IMG/VR virus record: IMGVR_UViG_3300029915_000731
Location: 1 to 64,000 of that record
DNA from: a virus
Reading direction: 5' to 3' (one strand)
DNA length: 64,000 nucleotides
Positions 29,595 through 35,578 of the stretch are shown here, in pieces (within the stretch, counting starts at the first letter, position 1; each line of letters opens with the position of its first letter). The translations under genes and the position numbers were made by a program. A model generated the notes under the pieces. The model was not told the DNA's origin. It did no database searches and was given only the letters and a program-made list of their open reading frames with translations.

Positions 29595-29670
29595 TGGTAC
29601 TCTCGGTTGGATTCGAACCGACGATTTCCTCCGTGTCGAGGAGGCGATTTAGCCACTAATCTACGAGAGC
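29595..29670 (-). tRNA. tRNA-Val (GAC), C33 variant
   Basis: Acceptor GCTCTCG/CGAGAGT, encoded CCA, T loop TTCGAAT, stem CCTCC/GGAGG, loop TCGACAC giving anticodon GAC with C at position 33 instead of U. Confidence 0.85.
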
Positions 29671-29676
29671 AAAACT

Positions 29677-30421
29677 TTAGTACAGTAAGTCTAGTTCACC
29701 CTTCAATATTCTCTCTGGGTACTGAACCATCTTACCATTGCGATGGTCTTTTGCGAAGCCCTTAATGAAGTTGTAGGTGCGAATCTTATCGCCCCGGCCA
29801 CCTCCACCTAACTGACTCTGCCGCTCAATACCGTAAGTGGTCTCTGCTTCCTTATCCTTCGCCAGCTTCACTTTCTGAGCTAGGATGGCAAGTGCGTCTT
29901 CCTTGTTACGGTGTTGGTCTCGACCATTGATAAAGACCGACAATCCAGTGGGCTTGTGTACGGCTCTCACCGCACTGTCGGTGGTGTTCTGATGCTGCCC
30001 ACCTTTACCGTGCCCCCGCTGAGTCTTGACTTCAATCTCAGAATCGGGAAGTTTGTCCTGATACTTCTCAGGAGGTAATGGCAATACAGCTACCGAGACC
30101 ACTGATGTGTGCCGCCGTCCAGCCCTGTCATTATCAGGGCACCGCTGGACAACGTGCTTTCCAGCTTCCCGGCGAAATAGTTCCCATACGTCTTGCCCAG
30201 AGAACTTCATTACTGCGTGTCCAAAACTACTGGTGAGTATCTCGGTCTTGAGTTTCTTGCGGAGCCCATACTGTGCGTAAGCACTGAGCATGTCGTCCAC
30301 GAAACCCTTCGAGTCATCCCCACCTTCACCGAAGTGAATTTCGAGAATCAAATCTGAGGATGGTCTAAAGACAGTTCCCTCGGACTGTATTCACCGCGTT
30401 GCTTTTCTGTTTTTCATACAT
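29677..30421 (-). CDS. prf: Class I release factor, apparent +1 frameshift at CTT TAG
   Basis: Zero frame: GAGGAGGATGCT, ATG 30421, 18 codons, then CTT (30368-30370) TAG (30365-30367). Skipping T30367 enters the frame that runs to 29677 without a stop, for 247 residues in total. The downstream frame alone has only an unsupported TTG (30351). Domains: no RF domain 1; LILEIHFGEGGDD opens domain 2; QRCPDNDRAGRRHTS occupies the stop-recognition place, with PDN where RF1 has PxT and RF2 SPF; GHGKGGQHQNTTDSAVR is the catalytic GGQ loop. E. coli prfB uses CUU UGA in the same way with a Shine-Dalgarno-like stretch upstream; here GAGGG lies six bases before CTT. A UAG sensor implies RF1-like specificity (inference). 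Confidence 0.82.
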
Positions 30422-30469
30422 AGCATCCTCCTCAGGATTGAATTAAATCTTCTTCCTTCCAGCCTCTTA

Positions 30470-30634
30470 TCACCTCGACTGCTGTCGCTCGTGGCTCAGG
30501 TAAGAATAACTTGCCATGAGAAAACCAATTGGATCATCTCCAGCACCAACATCACCATCAAACAGTTCTACCAAGAACTTCGCTACTCTCGCTTCGTCAG
30601 GCGAGTATGGATTGGTCTCCATGTTACGTGTCAT
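30470..30634 (-). CDS. 54-residue acidic protein before the release factor gene
   Basis: AAGGTGAGAA precedes ATG 30634; TGA at 30470. Helical and acidic (DEARVAKFLVELFDGDVG), ending QQSR. Cotranscribed with the release factor about 50 bases downstream. Function unknown. Confidence 0.55.
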   Translation of the reverse strand: MTRNMETNPYSPDEARVAKFLVELFDGDVGAGDDPIGFLMASYSYLSHERQQSR

Positions 30635-30668
30635 TTCTCACCTTAGAACAGTAAATCTACTCCAAAAC

Positions 30669-30744
30669 TGGTGGAGCTGGAGAGGCTTGAACTCTCGACC
30701 TTTTCCATGCCATGGAAACGCGCTCCCAACTGCGCCACAGCCCC
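30669..30744 (-). tRNA. tRNA-Ala (GGC)
   Basis: Acceptor GGGGCTG/CAGCTCC, encoded CCA, stem TTTCC/GGAAA, loop ATGGCAT (GGC), T loop TTCAAGC. Confidence 0.93.
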
Positions 30745-30751
30745 ACAACTT

Positions 30752-30855
30752 CGTGTGATGCAGTGCCGGAATCGAACCGACCTTGTGGCCGACAGAATCA
30801 TCCAAGCCATCTTATGGATTCAAGAGAACCCAGTTCTCTTCATCCTGCACACACG
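30752..30855 (-). ncRNA. tRNA-like element with extended acceptor stem
   Basis: Lies in a tRNA slot between tRNA-Ala and tRNA-Asp. A normal T arm (GTCGG, TTCGATT, CCGGC) is present. The ends pair for 11 bp (CGTGTG-TGCAG with CTGCA-CACACG, one bulge) rather than 7. The D-arm position holds an AAGAGAA/TTCTCTT stem, and an ATCCA/TGGAT stem closes a ten-base loop. No CCA is encoded. Not a standard tRNA. Confidence 0.4.
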
Positions 30856-30863
30856 CTAAAAAT

Positions 30864-30942
30864 TGGCGGTTCCAGCGGGATTTGAACCCGCGATCTTCAC
30901 CTTGACAGGGTGACGGGGACGGCCAGACTCCCCTATGAAACC
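30864..30942 (-). tRNA. tRNA-Asp (GUC)
   Basis: Acceptor GGTTTCA/TGGAACC, discriminator G, encoded CCA, stem TCACC/GGTGA, loop CTGTCAA (GUC). Confidence 0.94.
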
Positions 30943-30950
30943 AAAACTTT

Positions 30951-31026
30951 TGGTGGAGCTAGTCGGGATCGAACCGACGACCTCATCGTTGCGAACGATG
31001 CGCTCTCCCAACTGAGCTATAGCCCC
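30951..31026 (-). tRNA. tRNA-Ala (CGC)
   Basis: Acceptor GGGGCTA/TAGCTCC, encoded CCA, canonical D arm, stem CATCG/CGATG, loop TTCGCAA (CGC, reads GCG). Confidence 0.95.
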
Positions 31027-31254
31027 ATCCCCCTTTATGCGCGACCGTAAGGGCTCGTGACAGAGTTGACCTAGCGGCGGGGGTACCGTTTCATGCCTCT
31101 CCCAGTGTCACCCAAGAGACTACAAGCGGCGGAGGTACGGTAGCATGTCAAAACCAGAGAGCGAGTCTTTCTCCATCTGTTATGTGTTTACTACTCTCGC
31201 CCTACCGTCACAACCCATTGGTCAGTTTCTACTCACTGGGTCGGACTTAAACTT
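31027..31254. other. Spacer with a 23-bp imperfect direct repeat
   Basis: AGCGGCGG.GGTAC.GT..CATG occurs at 31073-31095 and 31125-31147. On the plus strand each copy looks like a ribosome site plus ATG and opens frames of 16 and 39 codons; on the minus strand there are only tiny frames. No tRNA is visible in this stretch. Confidence 0.45.
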
Positions 31255-31291
31255 TTTCAATTGAACCCCGAGACCTTCCGGGGATAACAAC
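31255..31291 (-). repeat. CRISPR-like repeat, isolated variant copy 1
   Basis: Same hairpin family as at 29.5 and 33.2-33.4 kb but with TTG for TCN and ATAACAAC at one end. About 50 bp around it, from AAACTTTTTC to CACTTATA, are identical to the copy at 32569-32605. Confidence 0.65.
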
Positions 31292-31384
31292 CACTTATAT
31301 AAGATGTGAGGATGAGCTTCTCGTCTCACCCATAGCGGGTTCTTATGTTGCCGCCGTCCTGATTGAACGATCACACCTTAAACT

Positions 31385-31461
31385 TGGAGCACTAGGAGGA
31401 ACTCGAATCCTCGCATTAACGGTTTTGCAGACCGTCGCCTTACCATCTTGGCCACTAGTGC
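31385..31461 (-). tRNA. tRNA-Cys (GCA)
   Basis: Acceptor GCACTAG/CTAGTGC, discriminator T, encoded CCA, stem ACGGT/ACCGT, loop CTGCAAA (GCA), T loop TTCGAGT. Confidence 0.94.
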
Positions 31462-31466
31462 TAAAC

Positions 31467-31545
<79 letters not shown>

Positions 31546-31603
31546 TGAGGGGGTAAATTTATAAAGCGGAAAGTCTACGTCAGACCCCCATCCGCTGAAT
31601 TAC

Positions 31604-31988
31604 TGTGCCAAACCGATAAGCGGAGTTCTGTTCCCCTCGCGGGGTGACAATCATTCGTCTACGAATACTGTTACCAGTACCCTCTAGCCCTCAACCCGCC
31701 GATTCATAACGGTACGAGCAGTACCTGTCGGCCTATTTGAAGTTGCATCGCGTAGAGATTGCCCGTTTCACCCGGCGTCCGGTTTCCCGGCTGACCGACT
31801 CGTCTCTGTTGCTCTAATCGTCGCAAGGGGGATTGGTTGGGAATTTACGGCTGTTACACCGCTGTCACGTTCGACATGAGAAACGCTTCCAACCACACCT
31901 TACGCTAGGCCGTTAGCCTATACGCTGCTCTTTGATGCTCCGACTTTCCTCCCCCACTTGCGTGGCGGCGATTGTCTGGTTTGGCACA
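31604..31988 (-). ncRNA. rnpB: RNase P RNA, bacterial type A
   Basis: 385 nt on the minus strand. P1: TGTGCCAAACC pairs perfectly with GGTTTGGCACA at the two ends. P2: GACAATC pairs with GATTGTC. Conserved core pieces appear in the right order: GGGGAGGAAAGTCGGAGC (CR I with 5' P4), GAGCAACAGAGACGAG (CR II), GGGTGAAACGGGCAA (CR III), CAAATAGGC with a following AGGTACTG that could supply the GGU loop binding tRNA CCA, and ACAGAACTCCGCTTAT (CR V with 3' P4; CGGAG/CTCCG pair). This is the catalytic RNA that cuts tRNA 5' leaders. It lies among phage tRNA genes on the same strand. A short hairpin (AGCGGA/TCCGCT) follows its 3' end. Confidence 0.93.
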
Positions 31989-32019
31989 ATTCTGTATTGA
32001 AGCCGGGTCGGGACTTACA

Positions 32020-32361
32020 TCAATCCACCTTGATGCGTTCTACTGCCACGCAGCGGAGGTGGTCTCGCACCTCTTGAGAGAACTCGTTGAACATCGTGCC
32101 CTTATCCAACCAGTGCAAGATGGCCGCCCAAGTCTCCTCTTCAGGGGTCCACTGCCCTTCAAGACCGTAACACGAGCAGTGTGAACCGTGAACTGAAAAC
32201 AGCTTACCATCCTTCTCGAATAGGACAAAAGCCGAACCCTCGTAACACTCGTAGCGATACACAGCCGCGTAGATTACAGCGTCCTTCAATTCGTCCTCGC
32301 CGATTTGGAACTCCCGGCGGATGTCTTCAGCTTCATTGAACTGCTCCTCGAATACATTCAT
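32020..32361 (-). CDS. Conserved phage protein with HCSCYGLEGQW motif
   Basis: 113 residues from ATG 32361, preceded by CAAGGAGAAAACACA. N-terminal helices, then YECYEGSAFVLFEKDGKLF strands, the motif GSHCSCYGLEGQW, then PEEETWAAILHWLDKG. I know this motif from phage orphans of T4-like and other large phages, without known function. Lies immediately upstream of the RNase P RNA gene. Confidence 0.7.
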   Translation of the reverse strand: MNVFEEQFNEAEDIRREFQIGEDELKDAVIYAAVYRYECYEGSAFVLFEKDGKLFSVHGSHCSCYGLEGQWTPEEETWAAILHWLDKGTMFNEFSQEVRDHLRCVAVERIKVD

Positions 32362-32447
32362 TGTGTTTTCTCCTTGTGAAATCACATTCACGGGTGGAGT
32401 CGCGCAATGAAGTTCGATATGACAGCCCAACCCGACTTCAAAACTTT

Positions 32448-32526
32448 TGGTGGACCTCCAGAGATTCGAACTCTGCTGATATTTTCGGTGCAAGCGAAAT
32501 AAACACTCCTAGCATTTCCGAGGCCC
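32448..32526 (-). tRNA. tRNA-Ala (UGC), divergent D arm
   Basis: Acceptor GGGCCTC/GAGGTCC, encoded CCA, stem TTTCG/CGAAA, loop CTTGCAC (UGC), T loop TTCGAAT. The D arm (AAATGCTAGGAGTGTTT) is weak and U8 is missing. Confidence 0.75.
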
Positions 32527-32568
32527 ACATTAAACTTAAATTTTCAAAGACCGTCAAGCTCTAAACTT

Positions 32569-32605
32569 TTTCAATTGAACCCCGAGACCTTCCGGGGATA
32601 ACAAC
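32569..32605 (-). repeat. CRISPR-like repeat, isolated variant copy 2
   Basis: Identical to the copy at 31255-31291 together with the flanks on both sides. Confidence 0.65.
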
Positions 32606-32607
32606 CA

Positions 32608-32635
32608 CTTATAAGCTTGATTCGTCGGGTGTCAA
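32608..32635 (-). promoter_or_regulatory. Sigma70-type promoter in the tRNA island
   Basis: Minus strand TTGACA (32630-32635), 16-bp spacer, TATAAG (32608-32613). Points toward tRNA-Ala (UGC), the 113-residue gene and rnpB. Confidence 0.6.
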
Positions 32636-32661
32636 GCTTATTAGCTTGTCCCGGTGTCAAC

Positions 32662-32689
32662 CTAATACTGTTGACATTACCTTTGTCAA
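32662..32689 (-). promoter_or_regulatory. Promoter-like element using TATTAG
   Basis: Minus strand TTGACA (32684-32689), 16-bp spacer, TATTAG (32662-32667) inside an AGTATTAGG copy of the recurring motif. Only here does that motif have a clear -35 partner. Confidence 0.5.
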
Positions 32690-32711
32690 CGTTACTCTGT
32701 TGACGAAACTC

Positions 32712-32786
32712 TGGAGCGGGAGACGGGAATCGAACCCGCGACCAACAGCTTGGAAGGCTGAGACTCTACCACTGAGTTACTCCCGC
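32712..32786 (-). tRNA. tRNA-Gly (UCC)
   Basis: Acceptor GCGGGAG/CTCCCGC, encoded CCA, loop CTTCCAA (UCC), T loop TTCGATT. One mismatch at the base of the anticodon stem. Confidence 0.93.
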
Positions 32787-32810
32787 ATCTACCCCCTTCA
32801 TAAAATCTCT

Positions 32811-32903
32811 GAGGAGCCTACAGGACACTACCTGTAGTCATTGGCGGTAATCGGGTCTCCCCTTCCCGCTAGGTAAGCCGAACTTACGTTTCGGCCACTC
32901 CTC
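32811..32903 (-). ncRNA. tRNA-like cloverleaf without canonical T loop
   Basis: In a tRNA slot between tRNA-Gly and tRNA-Val. Acceptor-like GAGGAGT/GCTCCTC (7 bp), D-like arm CCGAA/TTCGG, and a CTACAG/CTGTAG arm with loop GTAGTGT instead of a TTC loop. No clear anticodon and no encoded CCA. Confidence 0.35.
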
Positions 32904-32909
32904 AAACTT

Positions 32910-32984
32910 TGGTACTCGATAAAGGATTCGAACCTTCGACTTCCCACTTGTAAGGAGGGCACTCTACCGCTGAGTTAATCGAGC
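32910..32984 (-). tRNA. tRNA-Val (UAC)
   Basis: Acceptor GCTCGAT/ATCGAGT, encoded CCA, loop CTTACAA (UAC), T loop TTCGAAT. One T-T mismatch in the anticodon stem. Confidence 0.92.
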
Positions 32985-32992
32985 AAAAGTAA

Positions 32993-33010
32993 AGCCACCT
33001 TAAGGGTGGC
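32993..33010 (-). terminator. Terminator after the 38-residue peptide gene
   Basis: GGCCACC pairs with GGTGGC around CTTAA on the minus strand, followed by TTTACTTTT. Confidence 0.65.
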
Positions 33011-33035
33011 CTCGTTAGGTTCGGATTGATTCTGC

Positions 33036-33152
33036 TTATCCGATTCCTCCCGAGGACATGGTACCCTCATCTCCGCCTTCGCAATCAGCGGCCACGCCCG
33101 CGGCGACTGCTGCGGCGCTGACGGCTACGATGCTGGCGATGGTGTTGGTCAT
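33036..33152 (-). CDS. 38-residue membrane peptide
   Basis: GAGGAAGAAC precedes ATG 33152. One Ala/Val-rich helix (IASIVAVSAAAVAAGVAA) and an acidic Gly-rich tail. A longer frame to 33233 lacks a ribosome site. Function unknown. Confidence 0.5.
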   Translation of the reverse strand: MTNTIASIVAVSAAAVAAGVAADCEGGDEGTMSSGGIG

Positions 33153-33243
33153 GTTCTTCCTCACACTTTTATAATACCCAGTATTTCTGGTTTTTGTCAA
33201 TTCATTTCTGAATTTATTTTTAAACCCCATCATCTTTTCAATT

Positions 33244-33434
33244 TTTCAATCAGACCCCGAGACTTTCCGGGGATGTAACTAAATCTTGGGGTCGGGTAGA
33301 CCGTTGGTTTCAATTTTCAATGTTTCAATCGAACCCCGAGACTTCCCGGGGATGTAACGTGTTTTTGGGCGACCACGATACGCAGGCCCCTTTCAATCTT
33401 TCAATCGGACCCCGATACCTTCCGGGGATGTAAC
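33244..33434 (-). repeat. CRISPR-like repeats, three copies (array B)
   Basis: Copies of 36 nt at 33244-33279, 33323-33358 and 33399-33434, separated by 43 and 40 nt of unrelated sequence. Minus-strand form: GTTACATCCCCGG at the 5' side, CCCCG/CGGGG stem, GATTGAAA at the 3' side. Loop bases vary between copies while stem and ends are kept. The separators begin with one or more extra ATTGAAA units. No cas gene is present. The array fills the gap between the sigma-factor gene and the 38-residue peptide gene. Confidence 0.75.
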
Positions 33435-33441
33435 CTGTAGC

Positions 33442-34071
33442 CTACACAATACCCAGTTCAGCGGGAGATGTCAACTCAGTTCTGAACGTTGCTTTCAATT
33501 GAGAAACCCCACGATAAATGTCGGATTTGACGGCTGTGAGACTCTTGCCCATCATCTCCGCCAGTTCTTTTCCTGTATACCCCTCAATCTGGCTCAGAGC
33601 CACCACCGTGCGATACTTGGGTGGCAGCTTGAGCAGGGCACGGTGGATATCCTCGCGTGCCGGGAAGGACTCTTGCTGTCGGTCTGGGACGCTAAGCTGA
33701 ATCCTACCCCCGGTGAATGATTCCCTTCCCTCTTCATAAGGAATCTGCTCATCAAGTGAGATGTCGAAGACCCGCTTCCGGTACTTGCGAAGGTGTTGGA
33801 GTCCCTCGTTTACTGCGATGCGGTGAGCCCACGTAACAAAACTGGACTCGAAATTGAATCGCTTCAAGTTTAGGTACACCTTCAGCCACGTGTTGGCCGC
33901 AATGTCACAGGCTAGGTCGGGCTGCTCTACCACTCCCCTAGCTGCCTTGAACACACGGTCATCATAGCGTCGGTAGAGTTTACCGAACGCCTCCTCATCA
34001 CCCTTCTTTGCACGCCGAATGAGACTCAACACTTCCTTGTCGTCAAACATTCGTACCTTCTTCTTAACCAT
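33442..34071 (-). CDS. ECF-type RNA polymerase sigma factor
   Basis: 209 residues. Region 2 at about 27-97 (FGKLYRRYDDRVFKAARGVV, ACDIAANTWLKVYLNL, FVTWAHRIAVNEGLQHLRK) and region 4 at about 140-195 (ALLKLPPKYRTVVALSQIEG, GKELAEMMGKSLTAVKSDIY). There is no region 3, as usual for the ECF group. It should direct host RNA polymerase to a phage promoter class. No anti-sigma gene is adjacent. AGGGATTGA precedes ATG 34071. Confidence 0.9.
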   Translation of the reverse strand: MVKKKVRMFDDKEVLSLIRRAKKGDEEAFGKLYRRYDDRVFKAARGVVEQPDLACDIAANTWLKVYLNLKRFNFESSFVTWAHRIAVNEGLQHLRKYRKRVFDISLDEQIPYEEGRESFTGGRIQLSVPDRQQESFPAREDIHRALLKLPPKYRTVVALSQIEGYTGKELAEMMGKSLTAVKSDIYRGVSQLKATFRTELTSPAELGIV

Positions 34072-34119
34072 TCAATCCCTCAAAAAAGTGATAAACCCCA
34101 ATACGCAGTTTCAGTCAGT

Positions 34120-34623
34120 CTAAGCAGCCGTCGCCGTCGCTTTTTTCAAGTAATACTTCTGCTTGGCCTCCCACTTCTTGCGGAGGGTGGTAGCACGCTT
34201 CTCACGGGTGAGGGCGGCCTTCAACATCTTCTGAACGTGTGCCAGTTTTGCATCCGGCGTCGGCTTGGACGCAACCCTCTTCGGTTTCACTTCGAGGGGG
34301 AGCTGCTCACCCCAAGCATAAATGGTACGGTAGGAGCCCACCCGGCGATACTGGGAGTTATTCCGCATGATGCCATGCCCAGCCCCACGGGTGTGAGCCA
34401 GTTCGTGAGCCACTACGTGAGCGAAGTCTATTCTATCAGGAGTGTGCTTCGACAACCGGACACACATAGTGTTGGAGTGGAGATAGGCGTGCCCCGAGCT
34501 GTAGCTGCTCCCATTGCGACGGGTGTACACCACCCGGACTCGGAGGGCGGGGGCTCCGCGCTTACAAAGGTCGGGGCGCTCGACACGAGCTGCCTGAAGT
34601 ACACGCCTTAATATGGTCGTCAC
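34120..34623 (-). CDS. Zinc metallopeptidase-like protein, N-terminus displaced by +1
   Basis: 167 residues from GTG 34623, which has no ribosome site. HELAHTRGAGH near 75 is an HExxHxxGxxH zinc motif; the C-terminus is Lys/Arg/Ala-rich. About 34 bases upstream AAAGGAGTTAGACCCT precedes ATG 34657, which opens another frame reading MKIILTNKTHWRDDHIK. Dropping one G after AAG (near 34607) joins it to the RVLQAARVERPDL of this gene. So the intact protein probably starts at 34657 through a frameshift, an indel or a sequencing error. Confidence 0.65.
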   Translation of the reverse strand: MTTILRRVLQAARVERPDLCKRGAPALRVRVVYTRRNGSSYSSGHAYLHSNTMCVRLSKHTPDRIDFAHVVAHELAHTRGAGHGIMRNNSQYRRVGSYRTIYAWGEQLPLEVKPKRVASKPTPDAKLAHVQKMLKAALTREKRATTLRKKWEAKQKYYLKKATATAA

Positions 34624-34657
34624 GCCAGTGCGTCTTATTGGTCAGGATTATCTTCAT

Positions 34658-34910
34658 AGGGTCTAACTCCTTTGCTGTCTCCATTATACACGGGTGTACC
34701 CCTGAAAATTGGAAATGTTGTGAAAATTTGAAGTATCGAGGTTGAAAATAAAGGAGTTACACGAAAATTGTCGGGGGGTTGACACAGTGTTTATGCGGGG
34801 TTGAGAGGAGTAGTTTTGTAAAAAGTCAGGGTCAGCATATAGCTAACCCCTTTGTTTATAACGCTAAATTTAGGTCAAAATATTTTTAGTGTGGCACTCC
34901 TGTAACTGAC
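34658..34910. other. AT-rich intergenic region
   Basis: Contains a TATAAT box (minus strand, near 34683-34688) upstream of the peptidase gene and a hairpin at 34829-34849. A 15-codon frame with GGGGTT upstream (ATG near 34841) is the only minus-strand candidate. Otherwise empty. Confidence 0.5.
34829..34849 (-). terminator. Hairpin terminator
   Basis: GGGTTAGC pairs with GCTGACCC around TATAT on the minus strand, followed by TGACTTTTT. Confidence 0.6.
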
Positions 34911-35135
34911 TTAGGTTACATCCTCGCAGTCGCAACCCTCGCCGCTGCCGTAAACCCGCAAACGGAGGATGTCGGGGGTGAGGCTACGTCCAAACACTTC
35001 CACCCCCTCCACCATATCAAACTCTTGGCGGGTGATAATTACTTCACCGCCCGAGCGGTTGATAAAGATTGCAAGCAACTGAAGTAGTGTATCAACGGAA
35101 TACTGTTCCTTCTCGTTCGTTTCAATCTCACCCAT
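34911..35135 (-). CDS. Hypothetical acidic protein
   Basis: 74 residues. GAGGTGCTGCC precedes ATG 35135. One helix (SVDTLLQLLAIFINRSG), then beta strands, ending CDCEDV. Unknown function. Confidence 0.6.
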   Translation of the reverse strand: MGEIETNEKEQYSVDTLLQLLAIFINRSGGEVIITRQEFDMVEGVEVFGRSLTPDILRLRVYGSGEGCDCEDVT

Positions 35136-35232
35136 GGCAGCACCTCTGGTAAAGGGTTGGAAAGAGGAAAAGATTACTTCATCAAAACGGTAGTACCAAT
35201 CATCCAGACTTTCAGTCCGGGATCGCAGCCCA

Positions 35233-35556
35233 TTACAAGATAATCTTCTTCACGTTGTCGGCAGCCTTTGCCGTCCGGTCAACATCGCTGCCGTTGGCAA
35301 TGACAATGGAGGGTTTTTCAACCGTCACTTGCTTTAACTGGCTAGTAGGAGTGAAGGTGATTGAGCTATCGGTTTCGATAAAGCACCCCAACTGAGCATA
35401 CTGTATCATCTTCTTCCGGATGAACTCGTGAATGTGTTCCGAGGGGACTGTGATATTCTCACAGACTTCCCCCCGGTCTTCGGTTAGTGTGATGACGAAA
35501 TGTAGATTAGTTTCCAAATTAACCTCCCGGCAAACATCGCTCTTGATGTAGTTCAA
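35233..35556 (-). CDS. Hypothetical protein
   Basis: 107 residues from TTG 35556, which directly follows AGTATTAGGTA. Beta-rich start (NLHFVITLTEDRGEV), then a helix (EHIHEFIRKKMIQYAQLG). A short gap separates it from the reductase gene. Family not recognised. Confidence 0.6.
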   Translation of the reverse strand: MNYIKSDVCREVNLETNLHFVITLTEDRGEVCENITVPSEHIHEFIRKKMIQYAQLGCFIETDSSITFTPTSQLKQVTVEKPSIVIANGSDVDRTAKAADNVKKIIL

Positions 35557-35578
35557 TACCTAATACTAGGCAAAAACT

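Noticed and set aside
29441-29656. 71-codon minus-strand frame
   Set aside because: Crosses tRNA-Val and two copies of the repeat; it is open only because the repeats lack stops in that frame.
29677-30351. PrfH-type rescue factor identity for the release factor
   Set aside because: PrfH proteins also lack domain 1, but this protein keeps an RF1/RF2-like recognition region (QRCP..D..GRRHTS) and the UAG frameshift points to stop-codon release.
33244-33434. Reading the GC hairpins as ordinary terminators
   Set aside because: The hairpins are not followed by T runs on either strand, and sequence outside the stem is conserved at both ends.
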